Assembly (NCBI RefSeq): GCF_000425265.1
Contig: NZ_KE384342.1
Location: 62,001-126,000, forward strand
Reading direction: 5' to 3'
Source of the DNA: Maridesulfovibrio zosterae DSM 11974
GTDB lineage: Bacteria; Desulfobacterota; Desulfovibrionia; Desulfovibrionales; Desulfovibrionaceae
Length of the DNA stretch: 64,000 bases
Shown here: positions 51,996 through 60,648 of the stretch, piece by piece
How positions within the stretch are numbered: the stretch's first letter is position 1
How the letters are laid out: each line of letters opens with the position of its first letter
Made by a program: the position numbers and the translations under genes
The notes under the pieces: model-generated
Databases searched by the model: none
Seen by the model: only the letters and a program-made list of their open reading frames with translations
What the model was told of the DNA's origin: nothing

Positions 51996-52394
51996 CTATA
52001 AAGTGGATACAAACATCGGGGCTTTGTCCATATGGTGAGTGAACCCGCAGTTTTCATAGAATCCTACTTTTGTTTCCACTGAAATTAAAATCTTTCTGGG
52101 AATATCTTTGTACTCTTCAAGCATGCCTTTAATCAGGTTCTTTCCTAGTCCATGTCCCTGATAGTCAGGGTGAACCAGTAGATATTGAAAGTAGACTGTA
52201 AGTACAGTGTCTGTCATAGAGTTGATCAGTCCTACCAGCTCGTTACCATTCCATACAGAGTAAACTCTATGAGAATTCAGCATAGCCTGTTGAACTTTCT
52301 CAGGATAATTTCCTGATTCCCAGTCAACTGATAGAAAAAGTGTTTTCAAAGCATCTGCTGAAAAATTATGCGTCCAACTGTATGAGATTGCCAT
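51996..52394 (-). CDS. GNAT family N-acetyltransferase
   Basis: 132 residues. The acetyl-CoA-binding motif is clear: LLVHPDYQGHGLGKNLI (Q-x-x-G-x-G, about 82-98), followed by the short VGFYENCGF strand-turn typical of GNAT C termini. It acetylates some amine; the substrate cannot be told. AAGGAG precedes the ATG by eight bases. Structured terminator hairpins follow its stop. Confidence 0.88.
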   Translation of the reverse strand: MAISYSWTHNFSADALKTLFLSVDWESGNYPEKVQQAMLNSHRVYSVWNGNELVGLINSMTDTVLTVYFQYLLVHPDYQGHGLGKNLIKGMLEEYKDIPRKILISVETKVGFYENCGFTHHMDKAPMFVSTL

Positions 52395-52504
52395 GACTAA
52401 CTCCTTTTTCCTCGTGAGTCAGGTATAGGTAACGAGCATTTATATGTCTAATATATAATTCATAGTCGTTTGATACTTTAAGAGTATTGATCATGAAAAA
52501 TAAA

Positions 52505-52535
52505 AAGCTGGAGCACTTCAAAAGTGGTCCAGCTT
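52505..52535 (-). terminator. intrinsic terminator of the UDP-glucuronate decarboxylase gene
   Basis: AAGCTGGAGCACTT pairs with 52522-52535 (one mismatch); on the minus strand it ends TTTTTATTTTTC. Confidence 0.85.
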
Positions 52536-52560
52536 AAATAAAATTTTATAATTTATGTAC

Positions 52561-53508
52561 TTATTCGGATAGGATTCGATCAAAGTACTCAATGGTAGGT
52601 TTTAACCCTTTTTCAAGAGGTGTTGATGGAGTCCATCCAAGTTCTTTCTGAGCTAAGGATATATCCGGTCTACGCTGACAGGGATCATTTTCAGGAAGAG
52701 GTTTATGAACTAATTTAGAAGATGATCCTGTCATATCAATTACTATTTCAGCAAGTTGCTTGATCGTAAATTCGCGAGGGTTTCCAAGATTGACTGGCCC
52801 GGTAAAAGAATCATTTGTATTCATCAGGCGGATAAATGCATCAATCAGATCATCAATATAGCAGAAAGAGCGGGTTTGTGTGCCTTCTCCGTAAATGGTG
52901 ATGGGCTCATTCCGTAGGGCTTGAACAATGAAATTCGATACGACTCTACCATCATTAACAGCCATGCGCGGACCGTAAGTATTAAAAATACGTGCGACCT
53001 TAATAAGTAGCCTATGCTGACGATTGTAGTCGAAGAAAAGTGTCTCAGCACAACGTTTTCCTTCATCATAACAAGCTCTTAGGCCGATAGGGTTAACATT
53101 TCCCCAGTAATCTTCTGTTTGCGGGTGACATGTCGGATCACCATATACTTCAGACGTTGAGGCTTGAAAAATTTTTGCTTTAACTCTTTTTGCCAATCCA
53201 AGCATATTTATTGCCCCGTGAACTGAGGTCTTAGTCGTCTGGACAGGGTCAAATTGATAGTGAATAGGTGATGCTGGACAGGCTAGATTAAAAATGTTGT
53301 CAGTTTCAACATAGAGTGGAAATGTTACATCGTGGCGCATCATTTCAAAATATGGGCTATCAAGCATTTCTACAATATTTGATTTTTGACCTGTGTAGAA
53401 GTTGTCCACACATAATACTTCATGTCCAAGTTCCAGCAGTTTTTCACAAAGCCGTGATCCGAGAAAGCCTGCGCCGCCTGTAACTGTATAATGCTGTATT
53501 GTTTTCAT
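52561..53508 (-). CDS. UDP-glucuronate decarboxylase (UDP-xylose synthase)
   Basis: 315 residues, extended SDR fold. The NAD-binding [19 protein letters not shown] begins at about residue 10, the substrate segment [14 protein letters not shown] is near 90, and the catalytic YDEGKR motif is at about 147-152. It turns UDP-glucuronate into UDP-xylose, a precursor for surface polysaccharide; a related NDP-sugar epimerase/dehydratase is the alternative. GGAG is seven bases upstream. No other sugar gene is beside it except gtrA three genes away. Confidence 0.85.
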   Translation of the reverse strand: MKTIQHYTVTGGAGFLGSRLCEKLLELGHEVLCVDNFYTGQKSNIVEMLDSPYFEMMRHDVTFPLYVETDNIFNLACPASPIHYQFDPVQTTKTSVHGAINMLGLAKRVKAKIFQASTSEVYGDPTCHPQTEDYWGNVNPIGLRACYDEGKRCAETLFFDYNRQHRLLIKVARIFNTYGPRMAVNDGRVVSNFIVQALRNEPITIYGEGTQTRSFCYIDDLIDAFIRLMNTNDSFTGPVNLGNPREFTIKQLAEIVIDMTGSSSKLVHKPLPENDPCQRRPDISLAQKELGWTPSTPLEKGLKPTIEYFDRILSE

Positions 53509-53654
53509 TTTTATCTCCAGAAACTGAACACGTTGCCTTTTATTTAATAACTATCTTTAAATTATAGATAAAACAAGGTTCAAGGGTAAAAAATAATACA
53601 TAATGCTCTTAAACATACTTTAATCTTTTATTGAAATGTATTATTGAAAAAAAT

Positions 53655-54968
53655 ATGGAAAATTCTTTGAAGATACTTATCGTTGATGACAATGCGGTAA
53701 ATCTGACTTTGCTCGATAGGTTGCTTAAAAATGAAGGGGCTGATGTATATAAAGCTCTTACCGGAAATGAGGCAATTGAGATCTGCAAAGATAATGATTT
53801 TGCATTGATTTTACTTGATGTTCAAATGCCAGGGATGGATGGCTATGAAACAGCTAAAGCCATTAAAGAAATTGAAGAATGCCGATTAGTTCCGATAATT
53901 TTCTTAACAGCTATCTATAAAGATCCTACTTATGCCCGTATGGGGTATGAGGCCGGGGCTGTTGATTTTCTCACTCAGCCCATAGATCCTGCTACATTGC
54001 GAGGCAAGGTCGGTGTTTTTCTTGAGCTTAAACGGCAAAAGGATTTGCTGGAACGTGAAATAACACAGCGCATCCGGATTGAGCGCGCGTTGCGAATAGC
54101 TGAGGAAAAATACCGTAATATATTTGAAAGGGCTGTAGAAGGTATTTTTAGGTCTACTTTGAGTGGGGTTCTCAAAGAGGCGAATCCAGCTCTTGCCCGT
54201 ATTCTTGGGTACGATACTCCAGAAGAAACCATTGCATGTGTTAATACCATAGAAGCTTTTGCAGAACATGAAGAACGAAACCAGTATCTTAAATCATTGA
54301 TGAGAGAAAAATCACTCAACGATTATGAGTTTCAGGTTAAGCGTAAAGATAATTCTCTTATCTGGATTTCTGAAAGTTGCAGATTGTTCGAGGAGAATGG
54401 TGAATTTTATATTGAGGGAGTCGTAGAAGATATTACACATCGTAAAATCTGCGAATTTGAGTTGCAGACTCAAGCAACAGTTGACGCATTGACTGGAATT
54501 CCGAACCGTTATTTGTTTTTTGATCGGCTGAATAAATCTATTGCCAATGCCGGTAGATTCAGTGAGAAATTGGCTTTATTGTTTATAGATTTGAATAATT
54601 TTAAATCTGTTAATGATCAGTACGGACATCATACAGGTGATATGCTCCTTGAAAGGGTAGCCAGAAGATTACAGGCTCGGTTGCGCTCTTCGGATACTTT
54701 TGCCCGATTGGGAGGTGATGAATTCTGCGTGCTTCTTGAGCGTCCTTCCGGGCGTGACACTATTGCCACTGTGGCTACTGAATTTATTTCCTGCTTGAGT
54801 GAGCCATTCAATTTTGGTGGAGTATCCTGCTCTGTAGGTGCATCAATAGGCATAAGCCTTTTTCCTGAGGATGCATCTATTGCAGAGGAGTTGGTTAAAC
54901 GTGCTGATGAGGCTATGTATAAAGTTAAGGATGAGACGGATAGAAATTATTGTTTTTTCTCTGAGTAA
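53655..54968 (+). CDS. response regulator diguanylate cyclase (REC-PAS-GGDEF)
   Basis: 437 residues from the ATG at 53655 (the frame also runs from a TTG at 53631). REC domain about 8-125 with the acidic pocket (VDDN), the phospho-acceptor in ILLDVQMPGMDGYE (about 56) and the TAIYKDP switch region. PAS follows (about 150-275), then GGDEF (about 285-435) with the signature RLGGDEFCVLLE. It makes c-di-GMP when phosphorylated. No partner histidine kinase lies adjacent, so the gene is an orphan regulator. It is divergent from the UDP-glucuronate decarboxylase gene. Confidence 0.93.
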   Translation: MENSLKILIVDDNAVNLTLLDRLLKNEGADVYKALTGNEAIEICKDNDFALILLDVQMPGMDGYETAKAIKEIEECRLVPIIFLTAIYKDPTYARMGYEAGAVDFLTQPIDPATLRGKVGVFLELKRQKDLLEREITQRIRIERALRIAEEKYRNIFERAVEGIFRSTLSGVLKEANPALARILGYDTPEETIACVNTIEAFAEHEERNQYLKSLMREKSLNDYEFQVKRKDNSLIWISESCRLFEENGEFYIEGVVEDITHRKICEFELQTQATVDALTGIPNRYLFFDRLNKSIANAGRFSEKLALLFIDLNNFKSVNDQYGHHTGDMLLERVARRLQARLRSSDTFARLGGDEFCVLLERPSGRDTIATVATEFISCLSEPFNFGGVSCSVGASIGISLFPEDASIAEELVKRADEAMYKVKDETDRNYCFFSE

Positions 54969-55027
54969 GATAATTTTCAGGCATATTATTACTGTATCTA
55001 TTTGGCGGTGAGGCCAATGCTTTTTTT

Positions 55028-55065
55028 AAGGTGTTTTTGCTGTTTTGAGTGAAAACACCTTTTTT
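55028..55065 (+). terminator. intrinsic terminator of the diguanylate cyclase gene
   Basis: AAGGTGTTTT pairs with AAAACACCTT across a 14-base loop, followed by TTTTT. Confidence 0.8.
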
Positions 55066-55390
55066 ATGGGCTGTTTATTGTCAGGAATGATATGAATGAT
55101 AGTTTGTATCGATTTGATACATGAAGATGCCGATAAATGGTTTTGTGAAAAAAAATGCTAGTTAAAAAACCTTTACACGACTGCATTACATCGGTTTCTA
55201 AGCTATGTGTGTCAAAATTTTTCATTGAAATCCACTTGTGTATGATTTGATTTGTGTTAAAAGTAGGTCACTAAAAGCAAATGGCTGTCTCAGTGTTGTA
55301 ATATACTGTATTTTAAATTTAAAATAATGTGATTTTTTTAACAAATTATAGTTTTAAACTGTATTTAACCGGGGAATTATTTTGAACTTC

Positions 55391-55419
55391 TTGACACTGT
55401 AATAGTCGGGTGCGATAGG
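55391..55419 (+). promoter_or_regulatory. probable promoter of the nuo operon
   Basis: TTGACA at 55391-55396, 17-base spacer, GATAGG at 55414-55419 with an extended-type TGC just before it. Leader about 120 bases. The 575-base gap (54969-55543) also holds the terminator above and an IR TGTATC-GATTT-GATACA at 55105-55121; nothing else was recognised. Confidence 0.45.
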
Positions 55420-55543
55420 TTTAATTAAAAAATAATGCCTGTTTTTATTTTTTTCTAGGGTGTTAGTTCTTCAAAATCTTACGTTTTTAGGTTAGATGTT
55501 TGCATCGTGTTATTAAATTGAAAAAAGTAAGAGAGGTAAGAGA

Positions 55544-55921
55544 ATGGTTTTTACCTGGCTCCAGTTTGCCATCTTCATGTTTCTCATAGGTGGACTTCTT
55601 TTTGCTGGTGGTCCGCTGATTTTATCAGCTGTTGTAGCCCCAAGAGCAAAGGGGGGGGACATGGGCATGTCTTATGAATGCGGCATGAAACCTCATGGAC
55701 GAGCCTGGAATCAGTTCGGCATCAGTTATTATGTTTATGCCTTGCTGTTTCTGGCATTTGATGTGGATGTTCTCTATCTCTTTCCTGTTTCAGTCTGGTA
55801 TCCCCATGCGGTAGGAATGGAGGCATTTGTTGAGGTGGCAGGATTTCTTTCTGTACTTGCTGTAGCAATTATCTATTTTTGGAAGAAAGGAGTATTCACA
55901 TGGCCCCGCAAGATCTCCTAA
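55544..55921 (+). CDS. nuoA: NADH-quinone oxidoreductase subunit A
   Basis: 125 residues with three hydrophobic helices. The [40 protein letters not shown] stretch, around residues 45-85, is the typical NuoA pattern, including the conserved YECG and FD-E/D-LYL membrane segment. It is a membrane-arm subunit near the quinone site of complex I. AGAGG lies eight bases upstream. It starts the operon; nuoB overlaps its 3' end by 22 bases. Confidence 0.95.
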   Translation: MVFTWLQFAIFMFLIGGLLFAGGPLILSAVVAPRAKGGDMGMSYECGMKPHGRAWNQFGISYYVYALLFLAFDVDVLYLFPVSVWYPHAVGMEAFVEVAGFLSVLAVAIIYFWKKGVFTWPRKIS

Positions 55922-56436
55922 CACCCGGCGGACATAAGATCGATGACGGTCTTGTCCGGCTGGAATTGGCTGAAGATGCAATGAATATCTGTCGGTCGAT
56001 GTCTTTATGGCCTATGACTTTCGGTCTTGCCTGCTGTGCTATTGAAATGATGGCTTGCGGTATGGCCCGGTTTGATATGGCCCGGTTCGGTGCAGAAGTT
56101 TTCCGGCCATCTGCCCGTCAGGCTGACCTTATGATTGTCGCTGGAACGGTTACTAAAAAAATGGCCCCTGCTGTTGTTCGTCTATATGAGCAGATGCCTG
56201 CTCCAAAGTGGGTGTTGGCTCTTGGAAACTGTGCAATTTCCGGTGGTCCATTTAAGTTTAAGGGGCAGTATGGAATTGTAGAGGGAGTTGATAACCTGAT
56301 TCCTGTCGACGTTTATGTCCCCGGTTGTCCTCCGCGTCCTGAAGCTTTGCTGGAAGGTTTGTTCCAGATTCAGGAGAAGGTAACCGGTAAACGGTGGTGG
56401 CCCGTTCCCGAAGCTTTAGAGAAGGAGAATTTCTGA
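55900..56436 (+). CDS. nuoB: NADH-quinone oxidoreductase subunit B (N2 cluster)
   Basis: 178 residues from the ATG at 55900 (AAAGGAG eight bases upstream). The four ligands of the N2 4Fe-4S cluster are visible: the tandem cysteines in [20 protein letters not shown] and [34 protein letters not shown] is the conserved middle. NuoB passes the electron to quinone. The start overlaps the end of nuoA, and its stop overlaps the nuoC ATG. Confidence 0.96.
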   Translation: MAPQDLLTPGGHKIDDGLVRLELAEDAMNICRSMSLWPMTFGLACCAIEMMACGMARFDMARFGAEVFRPSARQADLMIVAGTVTKKMAPAVVRLYEQMPAPKWVLALGNCAISGGPFKFKGQYGIVEGVDNLIPVDVYVPGCPPRPEALLEGLFQIQEKVTGKRWWPVPEALEKENF

Positions 56437-56972
56437 TGCAGGTGGATGAAAGATGGCTTGGCTCTGTGACCCCGCTCATGGTCGGTAGATCCGGCTATGA
56501 GCGAACTGGAATTAATTATAACTTTTTTCTGTCCTCCAACGATATCTCTTCCGCAGCAGAATCTATGCTCGCCAAAGAATATCATTTAGAAAATATAGAT
56601 GCCCTTGATGTAACCGAAGGGTTCCTCATCACATATCACTATGCACATTTCGAACAGCCGGATCGTGTGGCCCATCGGGTGCTTCTCCCTAGGGATAAGC
56701 CTGAGTTGCCGACTATTTCTGCAATTTATCAGGGGGCAGACTGGCATGAACGTGAGTGTAATGATTTTCACGGGATAATTTTCAGCGGCCACCCCAATTT
56801 GATTCCACTTCTGCTGGACCCTGAGACACCTAATGGTGTGCTTTTAAAGAATGACAAAAGTCGTAAACCTCTGCGGGATTTAATCGATCCCGGAAAGGTC
56901 CTTTTTAAAATAGATGACTTTAGTCTCTTTGATGAAGAGGTGGAGAAACAACCTGAACAGAATGATACCTAG
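56436..56972 (+). CDS. nuoC: NADH-quinone oxidoreductase subunit C (30 kDa)
   Basis: 178 residues from the ATG at 56436, which overlaps the nuoB stop (ATG inside TGATG). The 30-kDa signature GADWHERECNDFHGI-x-F-x-GHPNL is at about 120-140. The family core ends near there; about 40 further residues are acidic. NuoC is separate from NuoD, not fused as in some bacteria. A perfect palindrome lies across its stop codon. Confidence 0.93.
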   Translation: MQVDERWLGSVTPLMVGRSGYERTGINYNFFLSSNDISSAAESMLAKEYHLENIDALDVTEGFLITYHYAHFEQPDRVAHRVLLPRDKPELPTISAIYQGADWHERECNDFHGIIFSGHPNLIPLLLDPETPNGVLLKNDKSRKPLRDLIDPGKVLFKIDDFSLFDEEVEKQPEQNDT

Positions 56973-56993
56973 TTAAATAAATTTAACTAGGTA
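56966..56993. repeat. 28-bp palindrome across the nuoC stop
   Basis: TACCTAGTTAAAT-AA-ATTTAACTAGGTA: 13-base arms, perfect. It covers the nuoC TAG codon. It lacks a T run. It may slow or protect mRNA ends in the operon. Confidence 0.8.
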
Positions 56994-56995
56994 AT

Positions 56996-57029
56996 CCAGA
57001 AGGGGCAGCCCTTTTGGCCGCCGGAGGCG
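56996..57029. repeat. REP-like GC-rich intergenic element
   Basis: A hairpin CCAGAAGGG-GCAG-CCCTTTTGG is followed at once by CCGCCGGAGGC. This hairpin plus CCGCCGGAGGC pattern resembles short repeats that I recall from Desulfovibrio intergenic regions. It stands out in base composition from its AT-rich surroundings. Only one copy is visible here, so its repeat nature is inferred. Confidence 0.5.
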
Positions 57030-57080
57030 AAATCATCTGTCAAAGCGCAAACCGCATTAAATCAAAAACGGCAGGCTGTT

Positions 57081-58232
57081 ATGAATACATTTCTTGAAGG
57101 TGATTTTTACACCAACCATTTTGAGAAGGGTGCTGAAGAAAACACCATGATTCTCAACATGGGACCGCAGCATCCATCCACCCATGGTGTTTTGCGGGTC
57201 ATCCTCGAATTGGACGGTGAATATATCGTTCGTGCAGAGCCCATTTTAGGCTACCTGCATCGTATGCACGAGAAGATGGCTGAGGTGAAAACATGGGTCC
57301 AGTTTATGCCTAACATGGGGAGGGTTGACTACCTGCATCCTCTGGCATGGAACCATGCTTATGTCGGCGCAGTTGAAAAACTTGCTGAAATTGAAGTTCC
57401 CGAACGTGCTGAGTTTATCCGGGTGATAACTTCTGAATTTAACCGTATTTCATCCCATTTGCTCTGGTGGGGGGCTTATCTGCTTGATCTCGGTGCTTTT
57501 ACTCCGATTATGTACGCTTTTGATGATCGTGAAATGATTATGGATATGATGCAGAAGTGTACAGGTTCAAGGCTTACTTACAGCAATTTTCGTATTGGAG
57601 GAGTGTCACACGATATTGATGCTGCTTTCGTTGAAAAGGCTAAAGCATTCGTACCTTATCTTCGCAGTCGACTTCCTATGTATAAGGATCTGGTTACCGA
57701 TAACGTTATTCTTCGTAAACGTATTGAAGATGTAGGGCACATGGATAAAAACATGTGTAATCGTTACGGTGCGACGGGGCCTCTCATCCGTGGAGCAGGG
57801 GTTAAGCATGATACTCGTGTTGCAGAGTCTTACTCTGTCTATGATCGTTTTGACTGGGAAGTCCCTGTCTATCATGAAAAAGATGCCATGGCCCGTTATA
57901 TGGTGCGCATGGAAGAAATAGAACAGAGCCTTAATATTATTGAACAGGCTCTTGAGCAGCTCCCTGAAGGGGAACATATCATTAAAAAGAGACCTAAACC
58001 TACATGGAAAGCTCCTGCCGGAGAGGCTTATTTCGCCGCGGAGAGTGCTCGAGGTAAGGTTGGTATTCATATTGTGAGTGACGGAAGTAAGATTCCATAC
58101 AGAGTTAAACTTCGTGCTCCTGGATTTTCAAATTTAAGCCTGTTCGCTGAATGTGCGAAGGGTACGATGCTGGCTGATGCTGTTGCCATTCTCGGCAGTC
58201 TGGACATGGTAATTCCTGAAATCGACAGGTAG
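57081..58232 (+). CDS. nuoD: NADH-quinone oxidoreductase subunit D (49 kDa)
   Basis: 383 residues. Family motifs: GPQHPSTHGVLRVILELDGE, LLDLGAFTPIMYAFDDRE, FRIGGVSHD, and at the end the RAPGFSNL and EIDR pattern. It forms the quinone-binding site with NuoB. The usual HRGxEK loop reads LHRMHEKMAE, with M-H in place of the glycine and its neighbour. It is 108 bases after nuoC; two hairpin elements lie between. No nuoE, nuoF or nuoG follows; nuoH starts 12 bases after its stop. Confidence 0.95.
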   Translation: MNTFLEGDFYTNHFEKGAEENTMILNMGPQHPSTHGVLRVILELDGEYIVRAEPILGYLHRMHEKMAEVKTWVQFMPNMGRVDYLHPLAWNHAYVGAVEKLAEIEVPERAEFIRVITSEFNRISSHLLWWGAYLLDLGAFTPIMYAFDDREMIMDMMQKCTGSRLTYSNFRIGGVSHDIDAAFVEKAKAFVPYLRSRLPMYKDLVTDNVILRKRIEDVGHMDKNMCNRYGATGPLIRGAGVKHDTRVAESYSVYDRFDWEVPVYHEKDAMARYMVRMEEIEQSLNIIEQALEQLPEGEHIIKKRPKPTWKAPAGEAYFAAESARGKVGIHIVSDGSKIPYRVKLRAPGFSNLSLFAECAKGTMLADAVAILGSLDMVIPEIDR

Positions 58233-58244
58233 AGAGGAGTGTTT

Positions 58245-59216
58245 ATGTCTCAAATACCCGTTGAACTAGTGAAACTGGTCATAGCACTGGTGGCAATTGC
58301 CGCATTTGTTGGGCTGAACGGGCTGGTTCTGGTTTATCTCGAGCGTAAGATTGCCGGGCACGTTCAGCGCAGACCCGGTCCTTTTGAGGTTGGTCCTCAT
58401 GGACTCTTGCAGCCGCTTGCAGATGCGGTAAAACTTATCGGAAAACAACTGTTTACTCCTAAGGGAGCTGATAAAATCCTATTTTGGATGGCTCCAGTAT
58501 TATCTTTTTTTCCGGTATTGCTGCTTTTCCTGCCGATTCCATTCGGTCCGGTTGCTACCGGGATGGAAATGAATCTCGGTCTGTTGTTAATTCTGGCATT
58601 TTCCGGCTTGAACGTACTTGCTTTATGTCTGGCTGGATGGGGCTCCAATAATAAATGGGGTATACTTGGAGCGGCAAGAGCTGTGGCTCAGTCCGTTGCA
58701 TATGAAATCCCGTTGCTGCTATCCGTGCTGGCAATTGCATTTCAGACCGGAAGTTTGAATCTTTCCGTAGTTGTTCAGGGGCAGGGCGGATGGCCATGGC
58801 AGTGGAATGCAATGGTGCAGCCTCTTGCCTTTATCATCTATTTCATAAGTGCCTTAGGTGAAACAAACCGTGCTCCTTTTGACCTTCCTGAAGCGGAAAG
58901 TGAGCTTACCGCTGGATTCCATACTGAGTATTCCGGTATGGGCTTCGGTCTCTTCTTTCTTGCTGAATATGCCAATATGATTGTTGTATGTTCCGTTGCT
59001 GCTGCCCTTTTTCTGGGTGGCTGGCAGGGGCCATTCTTTGATGGCAGTTTATGGTTTCTGTTAAAGGTTTATGTTCTTCTGGTGGTCATGATCTGGCTTC
59101 GCTGGACTTATCCGCGAGTACGTTTTGACCAGCTTCTGAATATCAACTGGAAATGGCTCATGCCCCTGGCTCTGGCCAACCTCTTCATAACTGCATTTGT
59201 AACTAAGCTTTTCTAG
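58245..59216 (+). CDS. nuoH: NADH-quinone oxidoreductase subunit H
   Basis: 323 residues from ATG 58245 with GAGGAG six bases upstream; an upstream GTG at 58239 is less likely. Eight hydrophobic helices. The conserved LERKIAGHVQRRPGPFEVGPHGLLQPLADAVKL and ALGETNRAPFDLPEAESELTAGFHTEYSG loops are the quinone-side signatures of NuoH. It connects the peripheral arm to the proton-pumping arm. nuoI starts 11 bases later. Confidence 0.95.
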   Translation: MSQIPVELVKLVIALVAIAAFVGLNGLVLVYLERKIAGHVQRRPGPFEVGPHGLLQPLADAVKLIGKQLFTPKGADKILFWMAPVLSFFPVLLLFLPIPFGPVATGMEMNLGLLLILAFSGLNVLALCLAGWGSNNKWGILGAARAVAQSVAYEIPLLLSVLAIAFQTGSLNLSVVVQGQGGWPWQWNAMVQPLAFIIYFISALGETNRAPFDLPEAESELTAGFHTEYSGMGFGLFFLAEYANMIVVCSVAAALFLGGWQGPFFDGSLWFLLKVYVLLVVMIWLRWTYPRVRFDQLLNINWKWLMPLALANLFITAFVTKLF

Positions 59217-59227
59217 GGGCGTGAAAT

Positions 59228-59824
59228 ATGAGTGCAATTAAAAAGATATGGGAAGATGTGGCTTCACTTTGGTCTTTGATCGTAGGACTGAAAGTCACAG
59301 GTAAAAACTTTGCCGATAAGCAGATTACACTGCACTATCCCCGTGAAACCGTGAGTGAGGCTCAGCTTGAAGGATTCCGGGGGCCGCTGGAACTGATCGG
59401 TAAGCCTAAGAATCCGGCGAAACCCAAATGTATTTCCTGCATGATGTGTGTCACAGCATGTCCCAGTAAATGCATTACTGTGGTTAAAGCAAAGGCTCCA
59501 AAACTTACTGAGGAAGAGCTTCAGGCCATGAAAGAAGCGGAAGAGCGCGGTGAAAAGGTAAATAAACCTAAAGCTCCTAAAGAACCTGCAAAGTTTCTTT
59601 ATGATTATTCGCTCTGCTCATTGTGCGGGTCATGTGTTGAGAACTGTCCTGTTTCTTCACTGAAATATTCGTCCCACGTGTATTTCACCTCCACTAATCG
59701 CAAAGATTTCAAAATGGATCTGCTGGAACGACTGGATAGACAGGCTGCACAAGCTGAATCATTTGTCGAAAGTCCCGAAGCTGCTGTTGAAACATCAGAA
59801 AATTCAACAAGGAAAGACTCATGA
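59228..59824 (+). CDS. nuoI: NADH-quinone oxidoreductase subunit I (two 4Fe-4S)
   Basis: 198 residues. Two ferredoxin-like clusters: CISCMMCVTACP and CSLCGSCVENCP. Between them lies a charged linker of about 38 residues containing KLTEEELQAMKEAEERGEK, longer than in ordinary NuoI. A C-terminal tail of about 35 residues is acidic. NuoI passes electrons to the N2 cluster in NuoB. It overlaps nuoJ by four bases. Confidence 0.94.
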   Translation: MSAIKKIWEDVASLWSLIVGLKVTGKNFADKQITLHYPRETVSEAQLEGFRGPLELIGKPKNPAKPKCISCMMCVTACPSKCITVVKAKAPKLTEEELQAMKEAEERGEKVNKPKAPKEPAKFLYDYSLCSLCGSCVENCPVSSLKYSSHVYFTSTNRKDFKMDLLERLDRQAAQAESFVESPEAAVETSENSTRKDS

Positions 59825-60336
59825 TGGAATTGCTGGCTAAAATCGCTTTTGCTGTCTACGCCATACTCATTCTGGGCGGCGGGACCATTGCTGTAGGAGC
59901 ACATAGTCTAGTCCGAGCATTGGTAGGTCTTATCTGCTCACTGCTGGGCGTGGCGGGAATGTATATGCTCATGGCAGCTCCGTTTATGGCTTTCATGCAG
60001 ATTCTTATCTATGTGGGAGCTGTCTGCGTACTTATTTTCTTTGCCATCATGCTTTCACAAGCTGATGCTCAAGGCATTGAATCCGGGACACGCAGACCTG
60101 GTAAAGCTGCACTGTCAGCTCTTACTTTTATAGCTCCGGTTTTTGTAATCGGTTTTATACTTGTTAAATTTCAGCCTGCGTCCATCAGCCTTCCGGTTGA
60201 GGTCCCGCTGATTACTATAGGTAAAGGGCTGCTGGAAGACTATCCGGTTGCTTTTGAGCTTATTTCGGTTGTGTTGCTGGCAGCTATGGGCGGAGCTGTT
60301 CTGCTGGCCTTTGAAAAGAAAGGGAGGAAAGTATAA
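59821..60336 (+). CDS. nuoJ: NADH-quinone oxidoreductase subunit J
   Basis: 171 residues (ATG 59821 or the next codon) with five hydrophobic helices. The GGGTIAVGAHSLVRALVGLI, FMQILIYVGAVCVLIFFAIML stretch is the NuoJ signature. It is a small membrane-arm subunit next to NuoK. Overlaps nuoI and nuoK at both ends. Confidence 0.93.
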   Translation: MMELLAKIAFAVYAILILGGGTIAVGAHSLVRALVGLICSLLGVAGMYMLMAAPFMAFMQILIYVGAVCVLIFFAIMLSQADAQGIESGTRRPGKAALSALTFIAPVFVIGFILVKFQPASISLPVEVPLITIGKGLLEDYPVAFELISVVLLAAMGGAVLLAFEKKGRKV

Positions 60337-60644
60337 TGAGTCCTCTTTTAATGTATCAGCTTGTGGCTCTTATGCTGCTGGCAATAGGTTTGTACGGCAT
60401 TGTCTGGCGTAAATCATTTGTGGGTATGCTGATATCTGTTGAACTCATGCTGAACGGGGCAGGGCTATCTATTGTTGCGGCAAGTCAGCTTACCGAAGCA
60501 GGCAATTCAATAGGTCAGATAGCCGCACTCTTTATTATGGGACTTGCCGCAGCTGAAGCTACATTGGTTCTTGCAATCATTGTGGTTGTGGCAAGACGGT
60601 TTAAGTCTGTTGAAACAGATGCAGTATCAAGGCTGAAAGGTTGA
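60336..60644 (+). CDS. nuoK: NADH-quinone oxidoreductase subunit K
   Basis: 102 residues, the normal NuoK size, three helices. The helix-2 segment GMLISVELMLNGAGLSIVAAS has the buried glutamate (about 34), and GQIAALFIMGLAAAEATLVLAII has the second (about 70). Both are the proton-pathway residues of the family. It overlaps nuoJ by one base. Confidence 0.95.
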   Translation: MSPLLMYQLVALMLLAIGLYGIVWRKSFVGMLISVELMLNGAGLSIVAASQLTEAGNSIGQIAALFIMGLAAAEATLVLAIIVVVARRFKSVETDAVSRLKG

Positions 60645-60648
60645 TCAT

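Noticed and set aside
51638-52042. 134-codon plus-strand frame between gtrA and the GNAT gene
   Set aside because: It runs through the terminator hairpins and into the 3' end of the GNAT gene on the opposite strand. Its N-terminal part is low-complexity AT-rich sequence; no ribosome site.
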